DNA of 64,000 nt from Aquabacter spiritensis (GTDB lineage: Bacteria; Pseudomonadota; Alphaproteobacteria; Rhizobiales; Xanthobacteraceae). The number at the start of each line of letters is the position of its first letter. Positions within the stretch are counted from its first letter, which is position 1. Both the position numbers and the translations under genes were made by a program. Shown here one piece after another: positions 9,801 through 17,648 of this stretch. The notes below the pieces were generated by a model. The model was not told where the DNA came from. It saw nothing but the letters and a program-made list of their open reading frames with translations, and did no database searches. The stretch spans positions 124,001-188,000 of the forward strand of contig NZ_SMAI01000008.1 of the NCBI RefSeq assembly GCF_004346185.1, in the 5' to 3' direction.

Positions 9801-11658
9801 TGCCGCCGGTGCAGCGCTCGAGCGTCATGTCGTGGATCCAGGCGAGGCTGGTCTCGGCGCGGTCCGGGGCGATCCGGTAGGTGCGCTCGTTGATCGCCTT
9901 CAGGCCCATATTCTCCAGCATCGGCACCCGCTCCGAGAGCGGCAGCGGCCGGCCGTAGGACAGCAGCCGCAGCGAGATGCGGGTCGCGAGGTCGTCCTCG
10001 CGGCGATAGAAGTCGAGCGCGATCGGCCGATCCGCCGAAAGCCGCTCCAGCCGCTCGATGTCGGCCACCGCCGTCTGCACCCCATAGGCCGCCGAATAGC
10101 CCGCGCCGAACGCGCTGCCATAGCGCTCGAACAGCACCAAAGCGTCATGGGCGCCATGCGCGGCCCGCAGCGCGTCGCGCAGCCGGTCGCTCCAGGACAG
10201 CACGTCGTCCGCCACCGCCCGCTCCAGCTCCGGACGGTCGACGGCCGGAACCCGGCCGCCGCTGCGGCCGATGGTGAAATGAACGCGGGTCAGCGGAACG
10301 TCGGCGAGGAAGGCCGGCGTGAAAGAGGCGACGCGGCCGTCGAACGTCGCGGCGAGCCGGCGCCCGATGCGCTCGCGCAGCGCGCTGTCGAACCGCTCGC
10401 GCGGCACATAGACCAGCACGGACACGAACCGCCCGAACAGATCGGGGCGCGGCAGGACGCGCACCCGCGGCCGGTCGTAAAGCGAGAGAATGTCGAGGGC
10501 GTAGGTGGCGAGCGTGTCGACGTCGATCTGGAACAAGTCGTCGCGCGGATAGGTCTCGAGCACCGTCGAGAGCGCCTTGCCGGAATGGCTTTCCCGCTCG
10601 AAGCCGGCGCGCGCGGCGACCGCTTCGGCCTTCAGGCGCAGATAGGGGATTTCGCGCACCGAATGGGTATAGGCCGTGGATGTGAACAGGCCGATGATGC
10701 GCAGTTCGCCAGCCGGGGCGCCGTCGGCATCGTGCAGCGTCAGGCCGACGAAATCCATATAGGCGCGGCGGTGCACGCGCGACCACAGGCTCGATTTGGC
10801 GATCAGGAGCGGCTTGTCGCCCGGCACGGCGGGAGCGCCGTCGGCCGCCAGCGTGCTCTCGGCAAATTCCCGCACGGCGGGGTCGCGCAGCACGCCGAGA
10901 CCGGTCTCGGCCTCCAGCAGGCCGTCGCCGGCGCGCCGATAGCGCCGCACGCCGAGAAAGATGAAATTGTTGCCCACGAGCCAGGAGATGAAGTCGGCGG
11001 CCTCGTCCCGGTCGGTCTCGGCATAAGGCAGAGCGGCGCCCGGCCAGGCCTTGGCGAGCCCGTCGACCGCATCGCGCATCGCGATGAAATCGCCGGTGGC
11101 GGCGCGCACGTCGTCGAGCGTCCGGTCGAGCGCCTGCTTCAGCGCCGCGCGCGCTTCCTCGCTCTCCAGCGGCTGAATGTGGAGATGGATCAGGCTCTCA
11201 TGCGGCAGGCCGCGGGTCGCGGCGCCGTGCAGGTCGCCCGATACCGATTCGATCGCGCCCGACGCATCGCGCTTCACCGCCAGGATCGGGTGGGAGGTGA
11301 GCTTCAGTTCGAGATTGCGGTCGGCCAGTTCACCGGCCACCGAGTCGAACAGGAAGGCCATGTCGTCGTTCGCCGCCTCGATCACGGTGATCGCAGGGGC
11401 GCCGGGCCATTCGGGATTGTAGACGCGCACGTCGTGCCGGCCGGGCGGGCGGGCGGCCAGATGGGCGAACGCCTCTTCGGTCAGCCGCGCGAGCGCGTCC
11501 GGAAACAGGGTCTCGACGTCCTCGGGCGCCGCGCCGGTCAGCAAGGCACGGGAGAACGCCTCCGGCACCGGTCCGGCCTTCAGCAGATCGAGGGCCGCAT
11601 CGATCCGCGCATGCGCATCGAAATCCGCCTCGCCGCCTTGCACTCCGTGAACATTCAT
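6844..11658 (-). CDS. NAD-specific glutamate dehydrogenase, large (~180 kDa) type
   Basis: Oxidatively deaminates glutamate to 2-oxoglutarate with NAD, mainly a catabolic reaction. At 1604 residues it matches the GDH-180 class (Pseudomonas GdhB, Caulobacter GdhZ): an N-terminal regulatory half with ACT-like segments, then the catalytic region with RGGLRWSDR and the substrate-binding KGGF lysine near residues 830-850, and a long C-terminal helical domain. The ATG follows a strong purine-rich ribosome site (GGGGGGAAAGG). Single-gene unit, convergent with the sulfotransferase gene and divergent from the downstream CMD-domain gene. Confidence 0.96.
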   Translation of the reverse strand: MNVHGVQGGEADFDAHARIDAALDLLKAGPVPEAFSRALLTGAAPEDVETLFPDALARLTEEAFAHLAARPPGRHDVRVYNPEWPGAPAITVIEAANDDMAFLFDSVAGELADRNLELKLTSHPILAVKRDASGAIESVSGDLHGAATRGLPHESLIHLHIQPLESEEARAALKQALDRTLDDVRAATGDFIAMRDAVDGLAKAWPGAALPYAETDRDEAADFISWLVGNNFIFLGVRRYRRAGDGLLEAETGLGVLRDPAVREFAESTLAADGAPAVPGDKPLLIAKSSLWSRVHRRAYMDFVGLTLHDADGAPAGELRIIGLFTSTAYTHSVREIPYLRLKAEAVAARAGFERESHSGKALSTVLETYPRDDLFQIDVDTLATYALDILSLYDRPRVRVLPRPDLFGRFVSVLVYVPRERFDSALRERIGRRLAATFDGRVASFTPAFLADVPLTRVHFTIGRSGGRVPAVDRPELERAVADDVLSWSDRLRDALRAAHGAHDALVLFERYGSAFGAGYSAAYGVQTAVADIERLERLSADRPIALDFYRREDDLATRISLRLLSYGRPLPLSERVPMLENMGLKAINERTYRIAPDRAETSLAWIHDMTLERCTGGTIEVSGAAERMEDLLTAVLRGEAENDGFNALVLDTGLAWRDVALARALARYLRQAGIPYSQDYLWATLVGHADVAAHIVQLFHMRFDPRLDPAAQARAAREEPLRREIEAALAEVSSLDEDTILRRFVNLVDAALRTTFYQVEADGRPKGAISIKYESAKVEGLPLPRPLYEVFVYSPRVEGVHLRFGHVARGGLRWSDRPQDFRTEVLGLVKAQQVKNAVIVPVGAKGGFVPKRLPSGGNREAFMAEGIAAYKLFVSSLLDITDNLKAGQLVYPPNVVRIDGDDPYLVVAADKGTATFSDTANGISQEHGFWLDDAFASGGSVGYDHKAMGITARGAWEAVKRHFREIDIDIQTTPIQVVGVGDMSGDVFGNGMLLSTVLKLVAAFDHRHIFLDPDPDPAAAFAERQRLFALPRSSWADYDAALISKGGGVFSRTAKSIPLSPEVRAVIGLEKLEATPNEVMNAILKAQVDLLWFGGIGTYVRASTETDAQAGDRANDAIRIPAGDLRVKVVGEGANLGMTQRGRIEAARRGVRLNTDAIDNSAGVNTSDVEVNIKIALSIPVAEGVLSAPDRAALLGTMTDEVAHLVLRNNYLQTLALSLAQRSGTEDMAFQQRLMQMLELRGELDRAVEYLPSDAEIQERRSRGEALTRPELAVLLAYAKLSLYAEMLTTDVPDDIYLADELVHYFPHALQSRFPDAIQAHRLRREIIATGLANAVINQGGPATIARIADQSGADAAAIVRAFAAVRDSFGLPALNAAIDALDSKIPGDMQLRLYAEVQNLSLARTIWFLRNVSLQSGIGPVVARYRTDIEALAEVLDDSLPENWRAWRDRKAAEFTDAGVPAPLALKIAGLRPLAAGTDIALLSQTTGRSVPEAARTFFAAGLYFGVDSVLSAAGSILAPDYYDRLAMDRALGQIESFVRQVSVEMLNGPASGTEAVEAWVAGRRKEVERTRATVQDIVASGLTLSKLTLAASLLSDIARA

Positions 11659-11780
11659 GGCCTTTCCCCCCTATCGGCCCAGCGCGTCGGCGCGCAAGAG
11701 CCTCATTATCGTCCGTCTGCATCTGCGGTTTCGCACACAGGCACGTTGAAACGATGACGAGATCCGAACGAGGGCACACC

Positions 11781-12473
11781 ATGACTTCGGCAAAGAAGAC
11801 AGGCAAGCCAAAGAAGACGGCCCGCAAGGCGCCCCCGGACGTCGCCGCGGGGTTGAGAGAGGCCGCGCACGGCCCCCCCGAAATGTCCTCCGAAGCTCCG
11901 CCGCGACGCGACGACGCGCCCGTGATCGCGCTCGACCTCCCGGCCGCCCAGCTCGACCCGCCGACCAAGGCCTATTTCGGCAAGTGCCTGGAAAAGATCG
12001 GTTTCGTTCCCAATGTGCTGCAAGCCTACGGGTTCGACCTCGCCAAATTCGGCGCCTTCGCCACCATGTACAACGATTTGATGCTCGCCCCGTCCGGCCT
12101 TTCCAAGCTGGAGCGGGAAATGATCGCGGTGGCGGTGTCGAGCGTGAACCGCTGCTATTATTGCCTGACCGCCCATGGTGCCGCGGTGCGCCAGCTGTCG
12201 GGGGATCCGATCCTGGGCGAGCAGATGGTCATGAACTATCGCGCCGCCCGCCTCGACCCGCGGCAGCGGGCCGTCCTCGACTTCGCGGTCAAGCTGACCG
12301 AACGCCCGCACGAGGTCGAGGAGGCCGACCGCGCCGAGCTGCGCGCCGTCGGCCTGTCGGACCGCGACATCTGGGACGTCGCGGCGGTCACTGCCTTTTT
12401 CAACATGTCCAATCGCATCGCCGCCGCCACCGACATGCGCCCGAACATCGAATACCACGCCCAGGCCCGCTGA
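11781..12473 (+). CDS. peroxidase-related / carboxymuconolactone decarboxylase (CMD) domain protein
   Basis: 230-residue protein with a basic, Lys/Pro-rich N-terminus (about 1-45) followed by a CMD/AhpD-like helical domain. The redox motif of this fold is intact: Cys125-x-x-Cys128 followed by His132 in VNRCYYCLTAHGA. These residues give AhpD-type proteins hydroperoxide-reducing activity, so a role in peroxide defence is plausible; the exact substrate is not known. It resembles the uncharacterised peroxidase-related enzyme family. The ATG at 11781 follows GAGGG at a good distance and is preferred to an ATG at 11754. Divergent from gdh. Confidence 0.85.
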   Translation: MTSAKKTGKPKKTARKAPPDVAAGLREAAHGPPEMSSEAPPRRDDAPVIALDLPAAQLDPPTKAYFGKCLEKIGFVPNVLQAYGFDLAKFGAFATMYNDLMLAPSGLSKLEREMIAVAVSSVNRCYYCLTAHGAAVRQLSGDPILGEQMVMNYRAARLDPRQRAVLDFAVKLTERPHEVEEADRAELRAVGLSDRDIWDVAAVTAFFNMSNRIAAATDMRPNIEYHAQAR

Positions 12474-12486
12474 ACGGCGCCTCGGG

Positions 12487-12537
12487 CAGCCGGAGATCGC
12501 AGCCGGACTGGCAGCCGGACTTGCCAGCCGGACTTGG
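12487..12537 (+). repeat. four tandem copies of a 12-13-bp unit CAGCCGGACTTGG
   Basis: Copies start at about 12487, 12500, 12512 and 12525. The first is the most diverged, the last two differ by one base. The repeat begins about 14 bases after the CMD-protein stop codon and has no dyad symmetry suggesting a terminator. Confidence 0.75.
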
Positions 12538-12728
12538 CGGTGATCGCGGCCTGCGACGGGCGTAGGGTTCGACGTGCAACCCGGCCCGTTCGCGTCGCGC
12601 GCGGCGATACCGCCAGCCGGCGCCTCGGCCGCCGCGTCACCCGGCGCCGATGCGCGCATTTTCCGCCGTTCGCAGGCGGCAGGTGGGGACGGAATCTATC
12701 AAGCGTTCAAATTTGCCTTTCGACCATA

Positions 12729-12757
12729 TTGACGTCGGGCGCGGCTGCCGTGATACC
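12729..12757 (+). promoter_or_regulatory. possible sigma-70 promoter for the HAAT operon
   Basis: TTGACG, a 17-base spacer, then GATACC. The -35 element is near consensus and the -10 element is weak, as is common in GC-rich alphaproteobacteria. It is about 120 bases upstream of the first start codon. Confidence 0.35.
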
Positions 12758-12877
12758 GTGCCGGCAAGATCAAAAAGCGTCGAACGATGATCGCTCATCG
12801 GATGAGATGCGGTCCGGAGGATTGCCGGGGGCGGTTCGAGCTCCCCTCGGCGAACAGCGAGGGTTTGAAGCGCGATC

Positions 12878-13651
12878 ATGGACACCGTCTCCGACGTGCC
12901 CTACATCGTTGAAGCGCGTGGTCTCACCAAGGAATTCAAAGGTTTCGCGGCGGTCAAAGACGTCGACCTGAGAATTCGGCGCCACACCATTCACGCCCTG
13001 ATCGGGCCGAACGGTGCCGGCAAGACCACCTGCTTCAACCTGATAACCAAATTCCTGGAGCCGACGCGCGGCACCATCCGGCTGAACGGGCGGGACATCA
13101 CCCGCGCGCAGCCCGCCGACGTGGCGCGGCTCGGCATGGTGCGCTCGTTCCAGATCTCCGCGACGTTCGGCCATCTGAGCGTGCTGGAAAATGTGCGGGT
13201 GGCGCTGCAGCGCCCGCTCGGCACGTCGTTCCACTTCTGGTCCTCCGAGACGTCGCTCGACGTGCTGAACGACCGGGCCATGCTGCTGCTCGAAGAGGTC
13301 GGGCTGTCCTCTTATGCGCAGAACCTGGCGGTCGAGCTGCCGTACGGCCGCAAGCGGGCACTGGAGATCGCGACCACTTTGGCGCTCGATCCGGAAATGC
13401 TGCTGCTCGACGAGCCGACCTCCGGAATGGGGCGCGAGGACATCGCCCGCACCTCGGACCTGATCCGGCGCGTCTCGGAAAACCGCACCATCCTGATGGT
13501 CGAGCATAATCTCTCGGTGGTCGCGAACCTCTCCGACACGATCACCGTTCTGGCCCGCGGCGAGATCCTCACGGAGGGTCCCTACGCCGAGGTGTCGAAG
13601 AACCCGCAAGTCATCGAGGCCTATATGGGAACGGGGCACGGTCATGGCTGA
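12878..13651 (+). CDS. livG: branched-chain amino acid-type (HAAT) ABC transporter ATPase, LivG-like
   Basis: Cytoplasmic ATPase of a HAAT uptake system. Walker A GPNGAGKT at residues 43-50, a variant signature loop (LPYGRKRALEIA in place of LSGGQ, usual for LivG), and Walker B LLLDEPTSG near 173-181. The segment GMVRSFQI after the Q-loop is typical of LivG. First gene of a five-gene transporter operon; its end overlaps livF by 8 bases. The transported ligand cannot be read from the ATPase; many LivG-type systems carry urea, aromatic acids or amides rather than leucine. Confidence 0.93.
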   Translation: MDTVSDVPYIVEARGLTKEFKGFAAVKDVDLRIRRHTIHALIGPNGAGKTTCFNLITKFLEPTRGTIRLNGRDITRAQPADVARLGMVRSFQISATFGHLSVLENVRVALQRPLGTSFHFWSSETSLDVLNDRAMLLLEEVGLSSYAQNLAVELPYGRKRALEIATTLALDPEMLLLDEPTSGMGREDIARTSDLIRRVSENRTILMVEHNLSVVANLSDTITVLARGEILTEGPYAEVSKNPQVIEAYMGTGHGHG

Positions 13652-14348
13652 TGCGCTGCTCAGCGTGAGCGACCTGCACGGCCATTATGGCGAAAGCCAT
13701 GTCCTGCACGGCATGACGTTCGAGGTGAAGGCCGGCGAAGTGGTCACCCTGCTCGGGCGCAACGGCGCCGGCAAGACCACCACCATGCGGGCGATCATGG
13801 GCCTGCTGCAGAAGCGGGCCGGCTCGATCCGGTATGAAGGCAAGGAGACGGTGGCGCTGGCACCGAACCAGATCGCGCGGCTCGGGATCGCCTATTGCCC
13901 CGAAGAGCGCGGCATTTTCGCCAGCCTCAACGTGCGGGAAAATCTCCTTCTGCCGCCGGTGGTGAAGCCGGGCGGCCTGTCGCTCGACGAGGTCCACGCT
14001 TTGTTCCCGCGCCTGGAAGAGCGGCGCTACAGCCAGGGCACCAAGCTGTCGGGCGGCGAGCAGCAGATGCTCGCGATCGCGCGCATTCTGCGAACCGGGG
14101 CGAAACTCCTGCTGCTCGACGAACCCACCGAAGGCCTCGCCCCGGTGATCGTCCAGCACATCGGGGCGATCATCCGGACGCTGAAGACCAAGGGTTTCAC
14201 CGTGCTGCTCGTCGAGCAGAACTTCCATTTCGCCTCCACCGTGGCCGACCGCCATTACGTGGTCGAGCACGGTCGCGTGGTGGACATGGTGGAGAACGAC
14301 AAGATCGCGGAGAACGCGGCGCGTCTTGAAACACTCCTCGGTGTCTGA
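13644..14348 (+). CDS. livF: HAAT-family ABC transporter ATPase, LivF-like
   Basis: Second ATPase of the uptake system, expected to pair with the LivG-like subunit. Walker A GRNGAGKT at 38-45, signature LSGGEQQ near residue 135, Walker B LLLLDEPTEGLAP near 155-167; 234 residues is standard for LivF. Translation is coupled to livG by the 8-base overlap. It is followed after about 50 bases by the binding-protein gene. Confidence 0.93.
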   Translation: MADALLSVSDLHGHYGESHVLHGMTFEVKAGEVVTLLGRNGAGKTTTMRAIMGLLQKRAGSIRYEGKETVALAPNQIARLGIAYCPEERGIFASLNVRENLLLPPVVKPGGLSLDEVHALFPRLEERRYSQGTKLSGGEQQMLAIARILRTGAKLLLLDEPTEGLAPVIVQHIGAIIRTLKTKGFTVLLVEQNFHFASTVADRHYVVEHGRVVDMVENDKIAENAARLETLLGV

Positions 14349-14398
14349 GCCGAGGCTTTCGTGACATCGCGGCCGGCCGCGCCGGCAGGAGGAAACAC

Positions 14399-15610
14399 AT
14401 GCGTTTCGCAGCCATGCTCATGGCGGCAGCCAGCGTCTTCGCTGTCACCGCCGCCAACGCCCAATCGCCCGTCAAGGTGAAGATCGGCGTGCTCAACGAC
14501 ATGTCGAGCCTGTATTCGGACCTGTCCGGACCCGGCTCGGTGTGGGCCGCCAAGAAGGCCGTCGAGGATTTCGGCGCTGCGGCGAAAGGCCTGCAGGTCG
14601 AAGTGATCGCCGCCGACCATCAGAACAAGGCCGATGTCGGCACCTCCGTCGCCCGTCAATGGTATGACGTCGAGGGCGTCGACATGATCGTCGACACGCC
14701 GAATTCCGGCGTCGCCCTCGCGGTGAACACCGTGACGCGCGAAAAGAACAAGGTGTTCATCAATTCCGGCGCGGCGACCTCGGATCTGACCGGCAAGGCC
14801 TGCTCGCCCAACACGGTCCATTGGACCTACGACACCTGGGCGCTCGCCAACGGTACCGGCAAGGCGGTGACCAAGAATGGCGGCGACACCTGGTTCTTCC
14901 TCACCGCGGACTATGCGTTCGGCCACGCGCTCGAACGCGACACGTCGGAAGTGGTGAAGGCGAACGGCGGCAAAGTGGTCGGCACGGTCCGCGTGCCGCT
15001 CAACACGTCGGACTTCTCGTCCTTCCTGCTTCAGGCGCAGGGCTCCAAGGCCAAGATCATCGGTCTCGCCAATGCCGGCGGCGACACGATCAACTCGATC
15101 AAGCAGGCCTCGGAATACGGCATCACATCGAGCGGCCAGAAGCTCGCCGGGCTGCTGATCTTCCTGACCGACATCAATTCGATCGGCCTGAAGACCGCGC
15201 AGGGGCTGAACCTGACCTCCGCCTGGTACTGGGACATGACGGACGCCAACCGCGCCTTCGCCAAGGAATTCTCGGCGGCGAACGGCGGCAAGTATCCGAC
15301 CATGGTGCAGGCCGGCGTCTATTCCGGCGTGACGCATTACCTGAAGTCGGTCGCGGCGCTGAAGTCCGCCAAGGACGGCGCGGCCGTGGTCGCCGAAATG
15401 AAGAAGATGCCCACCGACGACAAGCTGTTCGGCAAGGGCGAGGTCCGCGCGGACGGACGCCAGATCCATCCGATGTTCCTGTTCGAGGTCAAGAAGCCCT
15501 CCGAATCCAAGGGGCCCTACGACTTCTACACCCTGAAGGCGACCATCCCCGCGAACGAGGCGTTCCGCCCGATCGGCGAGGGTGACTGCCCGCTGGTCAA
15601 GAAGACCTGA
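14399..15610 (+). CDS. HAAT-family ABC transporter periplasmic substrate-binding protein
   Basis: 403-residue Leu/Ile/Val-binding type protein (type I periplasmic fold). The ATG is preceded by a perfect AGGAGG. Signal peptide about residues 1-22, ending NAQ. The mature N-terminus has the KIGVLNDMSSLYSD segment characteristic of the large family whose ligands include aromatic acids, amides and other small organics as well as amino acids. Its place inside the operon, followed by a stem-loop before the permeases, suggests it is made in excess. The ligand may be linked to the dehalogenase-like hydrolase at the operon end (inference). Confidence 0.92.
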   Translation: MRFAAMLMAAASVFAVTAANAQSPVKVKIGVLNDMSSLYSDLSGPGSVWAAKKAVEDFGAAAKGLQVEVIAADHQNKADVGTSVARQWYDVEGVDMIVDTPNSGVALAVNTVTREKNKVFINSGAATSDLTGKACSPNTVHWTYDTWALANGTGKAVTKNGGDTWFFLTADYAFGHALERDTSEVVKANGGKVVGTVRVPLNTSDFSSFLLQAQGSKAKIIGLANAGGDTINSIKQASEYGITSSGQKLAGLLIFLTDINSIGLKTAQGLNLTSAWYWDMTDANRAFAKEFSAANGGKYPTMVQAGVYSGVTHYLKSVAALKSAKDGAAVVAEMKKMPTDDKLFGKGEVRADGRQIHPMFLFEVKKPSESKGPYDFYTLKATIPANEAFRPIGEGDCPLVKKT

Positions 15611-15617
15611 TCCCACC

Positions 15618-15659
15618 GGGTCCGGCCGGGGCGCGCCCGGCCGGACCCGCCTTTTCTCT
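15618..15659 (+). terminator. strong stem-loop with U-rich tail between binding-protein and permease genes
   Basis: Perfect 13-bp stem (GGGTCCGGCCGGG and complement), 5-nt loop GCGCG, then GC and CTTTTCTCTC. This has the form of an intrinsic terminator. Because the next gene is a permease of the same transporter, it probably acts as a partial terminator or 3'-stabilising hairpin. Confidence 0.7.
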
Positions 15660-15675
15660 CAGAGACACGGCTGCC

Positions 15676-16557
15676 ATGTTCGAGCTCCTGGGCATTTCGC
15701 CACCGGCCTTGTTCGGCCAGCTTCTGCTGGGCCTCATCAACGGCGCGTTCTACGCCATGCTGAGCCTCGGGCTGGCGGTCATATTCGGGCTGCTCAACGT
15801 CATCAATTTCACCCACGGCGCGCAATATATGATGGGCGCGTTCGGCGCCTGGATGCTGCTGAACTATGCCGGCATTCCGTTCTGGGGCGCGCTGATCCTC
15901 TCGCCCATCGTGGTCGCCGCGATCGGCATGGTGATCGAGCGGACCCTGCTGCGGCGGCTCTACCATCTCGACCATCTCTACGGCCTGCTGCTCACCTTCG
16001 GCCTCGCGCTGATCATCGAGGGCCTGTTCCGGCGGCAATACGGCGCCTCCGGCCTGCCCTACAACAATCCCCTGCCGGGCGGCACCAATCTCGGCTTCAT
16101 GTTCCTGCCGAATTATCGCGGCTTCATCGTCGTCGCCTCACTTGTGGTGTGCTTCGCCACCTGGTTCGTGATCGAGCGCACCAAGCTCGGCTCCTATCTG
16201 CGCGCCGCGACCGAGAAGCCGGACCTGGTGCAGGCGTTCGGGATCGACGTGCCGCGCATGATCACCCTCACCTACGGCTTCGGCGTCGGCCTCGCCGCGC
16301 TCGCCGGGGTGCTCGCCGCCCCCGCCTATCAGGTGAGCCCGACCATGGGCTCGAACCTCATCATCGTGGTGTTCGCCGTGGTGGTGATCGGCGGCATGGG
16401 ATCGATCATGGGCGCGATCGTCACCGGCTTCGGGCTCGGCGTCGTCGAGGGCCTCACCAAGGTCTTCTATCCCGAGGCGTCCTCAACCGTGATCTTCGTC
16501 ATCATGGCCATCGTGCTCATGGTGAAGCCCGCCGGCCTGTTCGGCACGGCCAAGTGA
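15676..16557 (+). CDS. livH: HAAT-family ABC transporter permease, LivH-like
   Basis: Integral membrane permease of 293 residues with about 8 hydrophobic segments. The N-terminal LGLINGAFYAMLSLGLAVIFGLL stretch is typical of LivH, as is NFTHGAQYMMGAF just after it. It should form the membrane channel with the LivM-like protein 27 bases downstream. It lies after the stem-loop that follows the binding-protein gene and has only a weak ribosome site. Confidence 0.93.
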   Translation: MFELLGISPPALFGQLLLGLINGAFYAMLSLGLAVIFGLLNVINFTHGAQYMMGAFGAWMLLNYAGIPFWGALILSPIVVAAIGMVIERTLLRRLYHLDHLYGLLLTFGLALIIEGLFRRQYGASGLPYNNPLPGGTNLGFMFLPNYRGFIVVASLVVCFATWFVIERTKLGSYLRAATEKPDLVQAFGIDVPRMITLTYGFGVGLAALAGVLAAPAYQVSPTMGSNLIIVVFAVVVIGGMGSIMGAIVTGFGLGVVEGLTKVFYPEASSTVIFVIMAIVLMVKPAGLFGTAK

Positions 16558-16584
16558 ACTCCGCGAAATGAGAAGGGCGACACC

Positions 16585-17580
16585 ATGACAAGCGCCACGT
16601 CCCCCATGGCCGCCCCCCGGGAAGGCTACTCGCCGCTCCGCCTCCTCATCGCCCTGGTGGTGCTGGCGGCGCTGATCGCGGCCCCGTTCCTGGTCTATCC
16701 CATCTTCCTCATGAAGGTGCTGTGCTTCGCGCTGTTCGCCTGCGCCTTCAACCTCCTGCTCGGCTATGCCGGGCTGCTCTCCTTCGGCCACGCGATGTTC
16801 TTCGGCGGCGCCGCTTATATCAGCGCGCACACCGTCAAGGTGCTCGGCTTCACGCCCGAGATCGGCATCATCGCCGGCACCCTCTCCGCCGCGCTGCTCG
16901 GCCTCGTCACCGGGCTCCTCGCGATCCGCCGGCTCGGCATTTATTTCGCCATGGTGACGCTGGCCCTGGCGCAGATGTTCTTCTTCTTCTGCCTCCAGGC
17001 GCCGTTCACCGGCGGCGAGGACGGGCTCCAGGCGGTGCCGCGCCGCGCCTTTTTCGGCATCATCGACATCACCAAGGACGTGAACCTCTATTACGTCGTG
17101 CTCGCCATCTTCGTGATCGGCTTCGCGATCATCTACCGGGCGGTGCATTCGCCGTTCGGGCAGGTGCTGAAGGCGATTCGCGAGAACGAGCCGCGCGCGG
17201 TCTCGCTCGGCTATCGGGTGAACCAGTACAAGCTGCTGGCCTTCGTCCTGTCGGCGGCGCTGGCGGGTCTCGCCGGCGCGACGAAATCGATCGTGTTCCA
17301 GCTCGCCTCGCTCACCGACGTCGCCTGGCAGATGTCCGGCGAGGTGATCCTGATGACCCTGGTCGGCGGCATGGGCACCATGCTCGGCCCGATCGTCGGC
17401 GCGGCGATCATCGTCACGATGCAGAATTATCTCGCCTCGCTCGGCGAATGGGTGCTGGTCATCCAGGGCGTGATCTTTGTCCTCGCCGTCTCGCTGTTCC
17501 GCCGCGGCGTGGTCGGCGAAGTCCTCGCCTTCGTCCAGGCGCGCAAGGAAAAGGCGGCGGCGCGCGACGCCGCGCCCTGA
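16585..17580 (+). CDS. livM: HAAT-family ABC transporter permease, LivM-like
   Basis: 331-residue membrane permease with about 9-10 hydrophobic segments. The LLGYAGLLSFGHAMFFGGAA region is the LivM hallmark, and the ENEPRAVSLGYRV segment in a cytoplasmic loop is the ATPase-coupling loop. The ATG follows AGAAGGG. It pairs with LivH; the C-terminus is short and basic. Last transporter gene of the operon. Confidence 0.93.
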   Translation: MTSATSPMAAPREGYSPLRLLIALVVLAALIAAPFLVYPIFLMKVLCFALFACAFNLLLGYAGLLSFGHAMFFGGAAYISAHTVKVLGFTPEIGIIAGTLSAALLGLVTGLLAIRRLGIYFAMVTLALAQMFFFFCLQAPFTGGEDGLQAVPRRAFFGIIDITKDVNLYYVVLAIFVIGFAIIYRAVHSPFGQVLKAIRENEPRAVSLGYRVNQYKLLAFVLSAALAGLAGATKSIVFQLASLTDVAWQMSGEVILMTLVGGMGTMLGPIVGAAIIVTMQNYLASLGEWVLVIQGVIFVLAVSLFRRGVVGEVLAFVQARKEKAAARDAAP

Positions 17581-17648
17581 TCCTTCCTCCCCGACCCGCG
17601 CCCGCCGACCCGGCGCGGCGCGCCTGTGCGGCACGCACGGAGACGGCC

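Larger units (their letters stand above)
12474..12877. other. 404-base intergenic region upstream of the HAAT operon
   Basis: Non-coding stretch between the CMD-domain gene and the ABC operon. It holds four 12-13-bp tandem repeats just after the CMD stop codon and a possible promoter nearer the operon, listed separately. Between about 12540 and 12720 no convincing gene or RNA structure was found. Confidence 0.6.

Noticed and set aside
9235-11757. Plus-strand open frame of about 840 codons antisense to the glutamate dehydrogenase gene
   Set aside because: It is rich in Arg/Gly/His/Gln with no recognisable motif, and the minus-strand product matches a known family throughout. Such shadows are expected in GC-rich DNA.
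12487-12537. Possible CRISPR-like array
   Set aside because: Units of 12-13 bases are directly adjacent without spacers, and no cas genes are near.
12637-12885. Minus-strand 82-codon frame in the gap upstream of the HAAT operon
   Set aside because: No ribosome site and no recognisable domain; it overlaps the likely operon promoter.
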